A stretch of 64,000 bases of DNA, from NCBI GenBank assembly GCA_033977485.1, contig CM066991.1, positions 129,041,999-129,105,998 on the forward strand, written 5' to 3'. The stretch comes from Hydrangea macrophylla (lineage: Eukaryota; Streptophyta; Magnoliopsida; Cornales; Hydrangeaceae). The first letter of the stretch is position 1; each line of letters starts with the position of its first letter. The position numbers and the translations under genes are program-made. This document shows, in pieces, positions 22,650 through 33,601 of this stretch. The notes under the pieces were generated by a model. The model was not told where the DNA came from, searched no databases, and worked only from the letters and a program-made list of their open reading frames with translations.

Positions 22650-22768
22650 CCATCATTGAAAATGATAGGTGGAAGAAGATAAATGAAGAAAAGATCTTGA
22701 CTGAAAACTAAAAGATGTGGGTTGGTTCCTCCACTGGTGAGAAGAATAAAAATTCCAGTGCACAGTCC
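22650..22768 (-). pseudogene. NHX-type Na+(K+)/H+ antiporter exon fragment
   Basis: A 119-nt minus-strand exon lies between an AG acceptor and a GTATGT donor. It encodes 39 residues starting GLCTGIFILLTSGGTN and containing HLLVFSQDLFFIYLLPPIIF. The FFIYLLPPIIFN block is the amiloride-binding helix of plant vacuolar NHX antiporters, which exchange cytosolic Na+ or K+ for vacuolar protons. Flanking NHX exons are not found nearby, so this is an isolated captured exon in CACTA-1. The exon itself is intact in frame. Confidence 0.9.
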
Positions 22769-22805
22769 CTGCCATTCACCAAAACCCAAATAAATTTGAA
22801 TTTAG

Positions 22806-23144
22806 ATCACCTTTAATTTTAACCTCCATAAATATATTCACATACACACACACATTTAGATACACACATATATATGGGTAAATATCACCTACTTCTTAAT
22901 ACACATACCTCCCCTCATGTTTCAGTAATCTCACTTACCTCCCTTATTTTTATTTTATAATTTTAGTATCAAATTCCCTCCTCCCTTTAACAAATTCTTA
23001 GAATATTTAAGGGAATCTAACATTAAAGTTAAAAAATAAGGGAGGTAACTGAGATTCTTAACACATGAGGGGAGACATGTGTATTAAGATCACCTTTAAT
23101 TTTAACCTCCATAAATATATTCACATACACACACACATTTAGAT

Positions 23145-23178
<34 letters not shown>

Positions 23179-23422
23179 GGGTAAATATCACCTACTTCTT
23201 AATACACATACCTCCCCTCACGTTTCAGTAATCTCACTTACCTCCTTTATTTTTATTTTATAATTTTAGTATCAAATTCCCTCCTCCCTTTAACAAATTC
23301 TTAGAATATTTAAGGGAATCTAACATTAAAGTTAAAAAATAAGGGAGGTAACTGAGATTCTTAACACATGAGGGGAGACGTGTATTAAGGTCTAATTTCA
23401 AGGGAGTAGGTGATATTTACCC
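22806..23422. repeat. ~280-bp tandem duplication containing a MITE
   Basis: The segments 22806-23085 and 23086-23395 are nearly identical, differing by a (TA)n expansion near 23157-23178. Each contains a long inverted repeat. The right copy is complete from GGGTAAATATCACCTACT (23179) to AGTAGGTGATATTTACCC (23422). Adjacent arms carry 'aatacacatacctcccctca'-type sequence and its complement. The left copy lacks its right tip. Confidence 0.8.
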
Positions 23423-23629
23423 TATACATATATTCCACAAATTAGTGACTTATATCTAAGGAATTCCTGTGAGATAGTGTGACACTGTGACAGTATTGAA
23501 CGCTTGAAATTCTTAAATACAATAGCCTTTTGTTTCCTTACAAACAAAAAGAATAATGGTATGGTTCCAAATTTGCTTTGTAAATGTTTTAAAAGTCGTA
23601 CCACCTAAAGCAACTTCCAACAAAAATTG

Positions 23630-23775
23630 AATAATGCTATACTTCCCAAATTTTGTTCCCTAATGCTTTGTTACTTGTATCACATATATGTAGTTGTATG
23701 TGATACCACCGACCAATGTCTGTTAAAGAATTGGGGAACCAAAGTTAGAATTCAAATCAAGAAGAATAGCATTAC
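23630..23775. mobile_element. MITE, TAATGCTAT-type termini
   Basis: The left arm ATAATGCTATACTTCCCAAA with TTTTGTTCCC pairs with the reverse complement of the right arm (GTAATGCTATTCTTCTTGAT and TTGGTTCCCC). It shares the terminus with the MITEs near 1313 and 2180. A partial copy lies at 44591-44640. Confidence 0.6.
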
Positions 23776-24539
23776 CTACAAAAATTTAGTGGTTCCTAGC
23801 TAGCAAATTTGGCAATCAAATTTGGAAACCATAACATTAATTTTTTTTTTGTTTTTCGCTAAACAGCAAAGAAAATTTAATAAAAACACATGAAAATGTA
23901 CAATATCTAAATAAAGAAACTCACAATCCCTTTTTGCTAACACAATGTGCAACAATAGCAACACATAAACCACACCCAAACTCACATTGTTGCAAAATTT
24001 GAAGCACTTAGGACTCCCAATTAAAACCATGAAACCCAGCAGGCTCCAACCTCCAAGAAAATTCTGCACCAATGCTTCAAGAAGCAATAGAAAAGGAAGG
24101 AGGATATTTCCAATCATTGCATCAAACACCTTATAAGCAAGACAACGAAATATAAATGAGGAAAGTTTCACTGAAATTATCATTTTAAACGACATTTTTT
24201 TTCGAATTTATCCCCAAGAGCAAGTATATACCAGTGCTCATACTTCTATGGGTGTATCAATGCCGTCTCCATATACCATCAAGCTTTGTGTGTATAAAAT
24301 TAACCACTGAAAGCAAATACAATATATCGATTTTCTATGGTTCTTACGAAAGCATGCAGAACACATATATGTAATAAAATGAAAAATTGAAAAAAAAATT
24401 ACAGGTGTACAAACGGGATTTGAAGTAACAAAGCTATGGCCCAAAATTTTAAAAAAATGAAAAATAAGAAGGAGGAGAAATTTTTGGGATTTTTCGTATT
24501 GTAGATTTATGTGACCAAAATAGAAAAAGCTAACCTGCA

Positions 24540-24990
24540 ATCGGGTGAACTAATAGGTGTAAGTAGGAGATCGAAGCTCTGGCTTGACCTTGGGTTGCTC
24601 TAAACATATCTGTGATTGTTCTCCGACTCCGACTCCTACTCGGTTCACTGCGACAATAGGTATAGGGTTTGAGATGATGAGTGTAAACCTGAGATATGAA
24701 ATCCAAATCTTCAAAATCAAGAAAAAACTGAAAGAAGAAGAAGAAGAAGAAGAAGAAGAAGAAGAAGAAAGAGAGAGAGAGAGAGAGAGAGTCACACACC
24801 GATACACACCACCGCCGGCGCTCCACACCGCAGCCGATCTATCTCCGAAGCCGCCCAGTCCCGCCGATCTATCTATAGGGAATGGAAGGATGGTCACCGA
24901 CGTCGGGGTTCTGCGAGACAGAGAGAGAGAGAGAAAGATGAGAGGAGGTGGGAGGAAGATGATTGGAAAATTTGAGAAGAGAGAGCTATA
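24540..24990 (-). other. Captured 5'-leader-like region in CACTA-1
   Basis: On the minus strand this is a CT-rich region with (CT)n and (TTC)n microsatellites (24736-24790), followed by a GC-richer stretch and a GT donor-like site near 24537. That is the look of a plant first exon or 5' UTR. Long open frames across it are low-complexity Ser or Glu runs. It may be the leader of one of the captured genes, but there is no direct proof. Confidence 0.35.
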
Positions 24991-25431
24991 GGGGCTAAAA
25001 AAAGGGTCTGCGCTGTTTCCCGCGCGCACAAATTGTTTTTATGTCACTTTTTTAAAAAAATTAGATATTTATGTCACTTTTTATAAAAAGTGACATAAAA
25101 ATGAAATGTTTTATTTACAAAAATGCCACCGTGTTTTTATTTATGTCGATTTTAAAAAAGTGACATAAATGCATTATTATTTATGTCACTTTTAGAAAAA
25201 ATGACATAAATACTTTATTATTTATGTCACTTTTTTTAAACAATGACATAAATAATCAAGTATTTATGTCACTTTTTTAAAAACTGACATAAATACTAAA
25301 AAAGTGACATAAAAAGCTCATGCAAGAAATAATTATGTCACTCGAAATAAAAGTGACATAAATACAATTTCAAAAGTGACATAAATAGCCTTTTTCCTTA
25401 TAGTGATGAGAGAAGGGAAAGAGGCACTTGC

Positions 25432-27488
25432 TATAACACCCACATTTGTGTTAATGCATTTGCATTACATTGTCATGCATGATAATGTGATGTGGCGTGT
25501 CTTATGACACATGGTTGAGTGAGTTTGGACTCACGAGTTGATTTGGGTGTCTGTATTAGAGAACCCTTTGAAACTGTGGTGATTGAGAATTTGTTGTTGT
25601 GACGTCTCTCCGAGTATGAGACGGTCACTGAGGAATACTTTAAATGTTTATCTGGAAATAAATGTTTACCTGTGTATTTCAATATCTGTATTATTTTCTG
25701 TTTTAGAATTTATTTCTGTTGTTAGTTTTAGTATCCTGGTGAGAACGAATGAACACGCTATTAATTTGGTAGGCTAATTAGCAACTTCGAAAACGTCATG
25801 TAGAAATTCGTGTTTTAGCGACCAAACGAAACTTAGTCGAAAACTTTTAAAATTTTGAGGTTTCACTTATAAAGCTGTGAATAAGCTGTGTATAAAGTTT
25901 TAGAGACCGATTAGGAGTTTTGAAAACTCGTGGGGAGGTAAACGTAATTCCCGAGAGTTTTGCCTATATATAGATAGAGATGAATCTTTAGATTTTGTAA
26001 GTCTTAACCTAAAAGTTCAAGAAGGAGGCTAGAGGGAGATTTAGTTGCTTAGAGCTTTGCGACGCCAAACGACGACCTTCCGTCAGTTTGTTTTCTCCCA
26101 TATTTCATATTCGAGCTCCTCGAGGTAAGAGCTTCGTTTTGATATAGGTTAGGCCTTGTTTGGCCAAGTTTTCTTAAAAGTTATTTTCTAGAATTTTTCA
26201 TAAAAGTTGATAAATGGAATTTTGATCCATAGAAATTTTACTAGACGGACTTCTACACGTTCTTTGTACACGGGTTTTCTTTGGATCGAAGTATAAGAGC
26301 GTAAATCGGAGGTGAATGATTCAACTATGTTTTTGGAATGGTTTCTTGATATGTATTCATGTTATGTTTGAATAGCATGTATTAATACTTAGAGATATCT
26401 TGTGTAGTTCATATTGGGCATTTATATTGATAAGTAGGCCCAGTAGCACGATGAAATGTTTTGATTTCCGCGAGCATGGTGATATGTATTTGAGCATGTT
26501 AAGTTGCTTATGTGGGTCAGAAGGAGCACGTGGTCACCGTGCCATTTTGTGGAGCCGATATAGGCATTAAGGTCGCACGATTGAAGAGAAGAATCATGGG
26601 TCTTACCATTTCGAGTGGACTTATTGGCGAGGAGTCGCGGATTGGGAGTATGGACGGGTGCGTGAGTCTCCGGCGACTAGTATGAAATATAGAGATGTGA
26701 ATGCGGACATGTTTATCATTCATGTGCATATGTTGTTTCATTCACTAAGCGTTAGCTTAAACAAATCGAAATATGTGTGGTTATTCAAATAACCATTTCT
26801 GGTGTAAATGCTGGCAAGGAATCATAGAAGTGAGCACGTGGGTTGGGAGTTTTTTTAGAAGGCAACTTGAATGTTAATCTTGTAGTTTTGGGACAATAGG
26901 AATGTTGTAATAAGAATTTTTATGGTTTTTAGTTATATTTAACTTGGTATGTTAGAATGAATCTAAAACGTTGTAATAGTTAGTAACATGTTGTAACTGT
27001 GCTTTGATAATATGTTAATACAGTTAGGATTGTTTTTGGAGTACTTTTGGAAGTGTGTGTTTGATCCCCGTTTGAATTCAAAAGCTTTTAAAACTTGAAA
27101 ACTCTGCAGAATGAGAAGCTGCCATAAATCAGTCGACTGGTTGAGAAAACAGTCGACTGGAGCCTCTGTTTTCAGCAACTCACTGCACCTTTTATTTGAG
27201 GATCAGTCGACTGGGTCCTCGACACAGTCGACTGGATCATGTTTTCACTTCAAATATTTTGTTCAGGCTGGACTTCAGTCGACCGGACCGTATCAGTCGA
27301 CTGAAAATTTGAAGCCCCAGTCGACTGGGTCTGAGGATCAGTTGACTGGACGAATAGTTTTCAAAATGACTTGTTTATTCCGTTGCGTGTGTTCTTCAAA
27401 CCTAATTTTGGGAACGTTAATGAATTGGGTTAGCCTCGGTGGCGTGCCACGGGCTCCGGTTCCGCTATTGTGGGACCGGGCTGTGACA
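25432..27488 (+). repeat. R2 5' LTR, 2057 bp
   Basis: Starts TATAACACCCACATTTG and ends GACCGGGCTGTGACA. It holds the promoter box ACTCGTGGGGAGGTAAACG at about 25927-25945 and TATA (CCTATATATAG) near 25964. An array of CAGTCGACTG palindromes lies at 27130-27348. Confidence 0.93.
27130..27348. repeat. CAGTCGACTG array in R2 5' LTR (8 copies)
   Basis: Eight copies or near copies of the palindrome. Two carry single changes (cagtcgaccg, cagttgactg). Compared with the 3' LTR, one 21-bp unit is extra and a ~60-bp stretch with two units is missing. Confidence 0.9.
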
Positions 27489-27493
27489 TTTAG

Positions 27494-27505
27494 TGGTATC
27501 AGAGC
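27494..27505 (+). other. R2 primer-binding site (initiator Met tRNA type)
   Basis: TGGTATCAGAGC lies 5 bp after the end of the 5' LTR. This is the common plant retrotransposon primer site complementary to the 3' end of initiator methionine tRNA. Confidence 0.92.
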
Positions 27506-27720
27506 ATAAGTTTAGAGCCTTGGGAACGAGTGACGTTATATATATATGCCGAGTGACGTCGAGTGGAGTGTGTAATTGTGAAGATAATTATTATCATTGT
27601 AGAAATGCTTCATGTGTTAGCATTTGTTGAGTGTGATGAACTGTGCGCATATATCTATATTGTGGCATAGCATGCATGGTCATTATGCATTAAACTCAAT
27701 AGGGGAATATTTGAAACATT

Positions 27721-30700
27721 ATGGCGGATCAGCCAAGAGAATTGTCACCGCATTCGCGGATGGACCAAATAGTGAATATGGTGGGAAATTTCATACAATC
27801 GGTAAGTGAAAGAGAACGGATGAATGTTCAGCCTCCACTAGTACCGCGACCTCAACACACAATCGTGGAACAGTTTCATAAACGGAAACCGACGTTGTAT
27901 CATGGACAGGTTGATATAGACTTGGCCGATCATTGGATGATGGACATGGAAAGACATTTCCGTCAGGTAATATGTACCGATGAGGAAAAAATTTTATGCG
28001 CATCCGATATGTTGATGGGCGAAGCATTGGATTGGTGGAACAACGTGCTTGAACAAGGAAAGCCGACCACGTGGGAAGCATTTAAAGAAGAATTCAACAA
28101 ACGTTTCTTTCCGCAATCTGCTTATACTCAGAAACGTCAAGAGTTTGCGAGTTTGGTTCAGGGAGATATGACCGTGGGTGAGTATGTTTCTCGTTTCAAT
28201 GCCTTGTTACGATTTGGGAAAACTACCGTTCCGACTGATAGGGATAAAGCTCGTAGGTTTGAGGAAGGGCTTAGAGAGAATATCCGTGGCCGTGTGGACA
28301 TGTTGCAACACCCGACTGTTTCTCTAGTCGAGAAAGCCGCCCGTATAGCTGAGAAAAGTGTCGACTGATATCGACAAGGGCAACAAGGGAAGAGACCCAA
28401 TGACAATAGAGGCAAGAGCCAAGGGAATGCGAAGAAACCGTTTACGCAAGGTTCGGGATCATATATGAGAAGCCAAGGAGGGAGTACGTTCATGGGGGAC
28501 TCGAGAGCGTTGTGCCCGACATGTAACCTGCGACACAGAGGAACTTGCTACCAATTGAGCACCTGTTACCTTTGCAAGCAGTTAGGACACATATCCCGAA
28601 ATTATCCTTTGAATGCAAACTCGACCACACCAAATACCTTTCCGAATACGAAGAGCTACAACCCAGAAACGAGAGGAAAATGTTTTGAGTGTGGACAACC
28701 GGGACACATAGCAAAGAACTGTCCGAGTAAGAGACAACCGAGAATGAGTACCGGGGCATCGAGTGTGCCAAGCGGATCAAGGGTAGAACCTCGAGTGGAT
28801 AAAGGGAAAGGAGTCGCGCAACAGCAAGGACGATACTTCCAGCTTAGGTCGGGGAATACGGATGATACCGTTGTATCAGGTATTCTTCCTATTTGTTCGT
28901 ATCCTGCACGTATACTTATGTATTCTGGTTCAACGCATTCATTCGTATCACGTGATTTTGTTAAGCATTTAACTGTTAAGTCAGAACCACTAGGATATGA
29001 CTTGTGTGTATCATTGCCTAGTAGTGAACCGCTAGTTACTTCTTCGATATTCAAGTCATGTGAGATCAAGATAGGTGATAAAGTCTTGAGCGTTGATTTG
29101 ATTCCGTTGATGGTGAATTACTTTGATGTTATCTTGGGTATGGATTGGTTGTCGGTTAATCAAGCCAGAATCGATTGTGAACAGAAACGGGTTAGTTTTT
29201 ATCCGTCAGGGCAAGAAGAGTTTACTTTTCAGGGTAAGGGAGTGATCGTACCGCCGTACTTGATATCGGCGATTCAAGCAAGTAAGATGTTGAAGAAGGG
29301 TTGTTCGGGTTTCTTATGTTCAATTGTCGACACACGAGTTCTTGGGTCACTAATAGAAGACATTTCAGTAGTTCGAGAATTTCCAGATGTTTTTCCCGAT
29401 GAGTTACCTGACGTATTGATTGAAAGAAAACTTGAGTTTATAATAGAAGTAGTACCAGGGTCACAACCGGTATCCAAAGCACCGTACCAAATGGCACCGA
29501 TAGAGTTGAAAGAATTGAAGGTTCAGTTACAAGAACTACTTGAGAAGGGTTTTATCCGACCGAGTGTTTCGCCGTGGGGAGCTCCAGTCTTGTTTGTGAA
29601 AAAGAAAGATGGAACAATGCGTATGTGCATCGACTACAGAGAGTTGAATAAGTTGACCGTCAAGAACAAGTATCCGTTACCGCGAATAGATGACTTGTTT
29701 GATCAGTTACAAGGGGCTCAGGTATTTTCGAAGATCGACTTGAGATCCGGTTACCATCAGTTGAAATTCAAAGAGGAAGATGTTGAGAAGACAACTTTCA
29801 GGACTCGATATGGTCACTTTGAATTTTTGGTTATGCCATTTGGAGTGACTAATGCACCAGCTGCTTTCATGGACTTGATGAACCGTGTTTTCAAGGATTA
29901 TTTAGATGAGTTCGTTATCGTGTTCATAGATGACATCCTAATCTACTCCAAAAGCGTTGAGGATCACGAGCATCATTTGCGATTAGCTTTACAACGATTG
30001 CGTGAAAAGAGATTATTCGGCAAATTAAAGAAGTGTGAGTTTTGGTTGACAGAGATTGCTTTTCTTGGACATATAGTGTCAGCAAAGGGGATTTCTGTAG
30101 ACCCTCAGAAGATAGAAGCAGTTACCAACTGGGCGAGACCAACGAATGTGACAGACATCAGAAGTTTTCTAGGATTAGCTGGGTATTATCGGAGATTTGT
30201 AAAAGACTTTTCGCGTATAGCAATGTTGATGACACAGTTAATGAGGAAAGATATTGCTTTTGTTTGGAGTCCAGAATGTGAAGAAAGTTTCCAAGAGTTG
30301 AAGGGTCGACTAGTGAAAGCACCAATATTAGCAGTTCCGTTAGGGACTGAAGGATTTATTATTTACAGTGATGCTTCATATAGAGGTTTAGGTTGCGTTC
30401 TTATGCAAGGTGATAAAGTCATTGCATATGCGTCGAGACAACTTAGACCGCACGAGAAGAATTATCCAACTCATGATCTAGAATTGGCCGCTGTGATTTT
30501 TGCATTGAAGATTTGGCGTCATTATCTATACGGAGAGAAATGTGAGATCTATACGGATCACAAGAGTTTGAAGTACCTGTTTACACAACGAGATTTGAAT
30601 ATGAGGCAAAGGAGATGGTTAGAGTTGATAAAGGATTATGACTTGTCAATTCAGTATCATCCGGGCAAGGCGAATGTTGTCGCCGATGCTCTTAGTCGCA

Positions 30701-32259
30701 AAGTACCAACCAATACCGCATCAGATTTGACTTCTTAGAAAGAATTGATAAGAGATATGGAGAACTTAGAACTTGAAGTGATTCCGAGGATTGAAAGTGG
30801 TTTGATGTCGACGATGGTGGCACAACCACTCTTGATTCACGAGATCGTAGAGAAATAACTTCAAGATGTGGCTTTGAAGAAGATTTGTGATGAGATTCCG
30901 ATGGGCAAACAACCGAGATTTACTTTTGAGAATGATGTTTTGAGATTGAGGGGTATAATTTGTGTGCCTAACGAGAAGGAGTTGAAACGGAACATCCTAA
31001 AGGAAGCACACAATATGAAGTATACCGTTCATCCGGGAAGCACCAAGATGTATAGAGATTTAAGACATGTTTATTGGTGGCTGGGAATGAAGAGAGAAAT
31101 AGCACGCTATGTTTCGCGTTGTACTAGTTGTCAACAAGTAAAGGCCGAACGCCAAGTACCCTCAGGATTGTTACAACCGTTACCGATAGCCGAGTGGAAA
31201 TGGGAGCACATAACAATGGATTTTGTTAGTGGGTTTTCGAGGTCAAAGAGATCGAACACTATTATTTGGGTGATCGTTGGTCGTTTGACGAAGTCGTCGC
31301 ACTTCTTACCAATCCGAACAACTAAGCCAATGACGTTAGCTAAGTTATATATTCGCGAAATTGTGAGACTACATGGTATCCCAGTTTTTATCGTTTCGGA
31401 CAGGGATAGTAGTTTTACATCGAAGTTTTGGAGAGCCTTGCAAGAAGCAATGGGTACCAAATTGCACTTTAGTACAGCTTTTCATCCTCAGACCGATGGT
31501 CAATCAGAAAGAGTAATCCAGATTTTGGAAGACATGCTTCGTTTATGTGTACTTGATTTTCAAGGTGATTGGGAAGACCACCTACCGTTAATTGAGTTCG
31601 CGTATAACAACAGTTTTTAGTCGAGTATTGGGATGGCTCCTTATGAAGCTTTATATGGTCGTGTATGTCGTTCACCAATTAGTTGGATAGAGGTGGGAGA
31701 AAGAAAGATTGAAGGGCCGAAAATTGTACAAGAGACGACGGATAAGATAAAGGTAATTCGACAACGGTTACTGACAGCTCAGAGTAGGTATAAGAGTTAT
31801 GCCGATAAGCGTAGACGACCGTTGGAACTTGACGTGGGAGACTTAGTGTATTTGAAGGTGTCACCTTCAAAGGGGATAACCAGATTTGGTAGATACGGGA
31901 AACTCAACCCGAGATATGTAGGACCTTTTGAAATCATTGGAAAGGTTGGACCCATAGCTTATCGTTTGAACTTGCCGAGCGAGTATGCTCAAGTTCATAA
32001 CGTGTTTCATGTATCGTTGTTACGCAAACAATTAGTGGAAGATAGAGATCAAGTGATAACTCCGACGCGGAATGAGATTCAGAGTGATTTGACGTATGTT
32101 GCGTATCCGGTAGAGATCTTGGATCGGAAGGATCAAGTCTTACGGAACAAAGTAATACCCAAAGTAAAAGTGTTATGGCGTAGCCAAACTACGGAAGAGA
32201 TGACGTGGGAAATAGAAGATGAGATGCGTACTCAGTATCCGCACCTTTTCGAGAGATGA
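27721..32259 (+). pseudogene. R2 gag-pol polyprotein, four in-frame stops
   Basis: One uninterrupted frame from ATG 27721 to TGA 32257 with no frameshift, broken by stops at 28366 (TGA), 30736 (TAG), 30856 (TAA) and 31618 (TAG). Order of parts: gag capsid (WWNN, FNKRFFP), and two zinc knuckles, the first with its last Cys replaced by Tyr (28603-28605) and the second intact ([14 protein letters not shown], near 28681). Then comes the protease, whose catalytic Asp is Tyr (YSGSTHSF, 28921-28923). Reverse transcriptase follows, with FIDD at about 29923-29934, then RNase H (YSDAS, TDHKS), and integrase with a zinc-binding H/C region (31009-31130) and a D-D-E triad (MDF near 31217, SDRD near 31396, E near 31512). 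A chromodomain-like tail with KVLW lies at about 32100-32250. The copy is non-autonomous. No repaired sequence is given. Confidence 0.95.
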
Positions 32260-32287
32260 GGTACAAATTTGGGGACAAACTTCTTTT

Positions 32288-32298
32288 AAGGGGGAGAG
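32288..32298 (+). other. R2 polypurine tract
   Basis: AAGGGGGAGAG lies 3 bp upstream of the 3' LTR start and would prime plus-strand synthesis. The R1 counterpart is at 57696-57706 (agaggagagag). Both follow a shared block 'tttggggacaaacttc'. Confidence 0.88.
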
Positions 32299-33601
32299 TA
32301 TTATAACACCCACATTTGTGTTAATGCATTTGCATTACATTGTCATGCATGATAATGTGATGTGGCGTGTCTTATGACACATGGTTGAGTGAGTTTGGAC
32401 TCACGAGTTGATTTGGGTGTCTGTATTAGAGAACCCTTTGAAACTGTGGTGATTGAGAATTTGTTGTTGTGACGTCTCTCCGAGTATGAGACGGTCACTG
32501 AGGAATACTTTAAATGTTTATCTGGAAATAAATGTTTACCTGTGTATTTCAATATCTGTATTATTTTCTGTTTTAGAATTTATTTCTGTTGTTAGTTTTA
32601 GTATCCTGGTGAGAACGAATGAACACGCTATTAATTTGGTAGGCTAATTAGCAACTTCGAAAACGTCATGTAGAAATTCGTGTTTTAGCGACCAAACGAA
32701 ACTTAGTCGAAAACTTTTAAAATTTTGAGGTTTCACTTATAAAGCTGTGAATAAGCTGTGTATAAAGTTTTAGAGACCGATTAGGAGTTTTGAAAACTCG
32801 TGGGGAGGTAAACGTAATTCCCGAGAGTTTTGCCTATATATAGATAGAGATGAATCTTTAGATTTTGTAAGTCTTAACCTAAAAGTTCAAGAAGGAGGCT
32901 AGAGGGAGATTTAGTTGCTTAGAGCTTTGCGACGCCAAACGACGACCTTCCGTCAGTTTGTTTTCTCCCATATTTCATATTCGAGCTCCTCGAGGTAAGA
33001 GCTTCGTTTTGATATAGGTTAGGCCTTGTTTGGCCAAGTTTTCTTAAAAGTTATTTTCTAGAATTTTTCATAAAAGTTGATAAATGGAATTTTGATCCAT
33101 AGAAATTTTACTAGACGGACTTCTACACGTTCTTTGTACACGGGTTTTCTTTGGATCGAAGTATAAGAGCGTAAATCGGAGGTGAGTGATTCAACTATGT
33201 TTTTGGAATGGTTTCTTGATTTGTATTCATGTTATGTTTGAATAGCATGTATTAATACTTAGAGATATCTTGTGTAGTTCATATTGGGCATTTATATTGA
33301 TAAGTAGGCCCAGTAGCACGATGAAATGTTTTGATTTCCGCGAGCATGGTGATATGTATTTGAGCATGTTAAGTTGCTTATGTGGGTCAGAAGGAGCACG
33401 TGGTCACCGTGCCATTTTGTGGAGCCGATATAGGCATTAAGGTCGCACGATTGAAGAGAAGAATCGTGGGTCTTACCCTTTCGCGTGGACTTATTGGCGA
33501 GGAGTCGCGGATTGGGAGTATGGACGGGCACGTGAGTCTCTGGCGACTAGTATGAAATGTAGAGATGTGAATGCTGACATGTTTATCATTCATGTGCATA
33601 T

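Larger units (their letters stand above)
17321..25405. mobile_element. CACTA-1: non-autonomous CACTA element with captured genes, TSD ATG
   Basis: The left end is CACTACAAGAAAAAAGGCTT and the right end, reverse complemented, is CACTATAAGGAAAAAGGCTA. The target duplication ATG lies at 17318-17320 and 25406-25408. Subterminal regions (17334-17715 and 25035-25390) carry many copies of AAGTGACATAAAT in both orientations, the type of array CACTA transposases bind. No transposase is present. The interior holds pieces of CWC22 and NHX genes on the minus strand. Confidence 0.92.

Noticed and set aside
23800..24195. 131-codon minus-strand frame rich in Leu and Phe
   Set aside because: The hydrophobic composition follows from A-rich DNA on the other strand. 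No motif is recognised and it lies in a captured non-coding part of CACTA-1.
24550..25029. Open frames rich in Ser/Leu (minus) and Glu/Arg (plus, 24584-24991)
   Set aside because: They are translations of (CT)n and (GAA)n microsatellites with no domain; a leader-like sequence is a better reading.
27111..27509. Open frames over the CAGTCGACTG arrays (also 38147-38419, 39060-39452, minus 9567-9908) with repeated QSTG or VDW words
   Set aside because: The repeated peptide words are the palindrome read in one frame. Spacing is irregular and there is no start context or homology.
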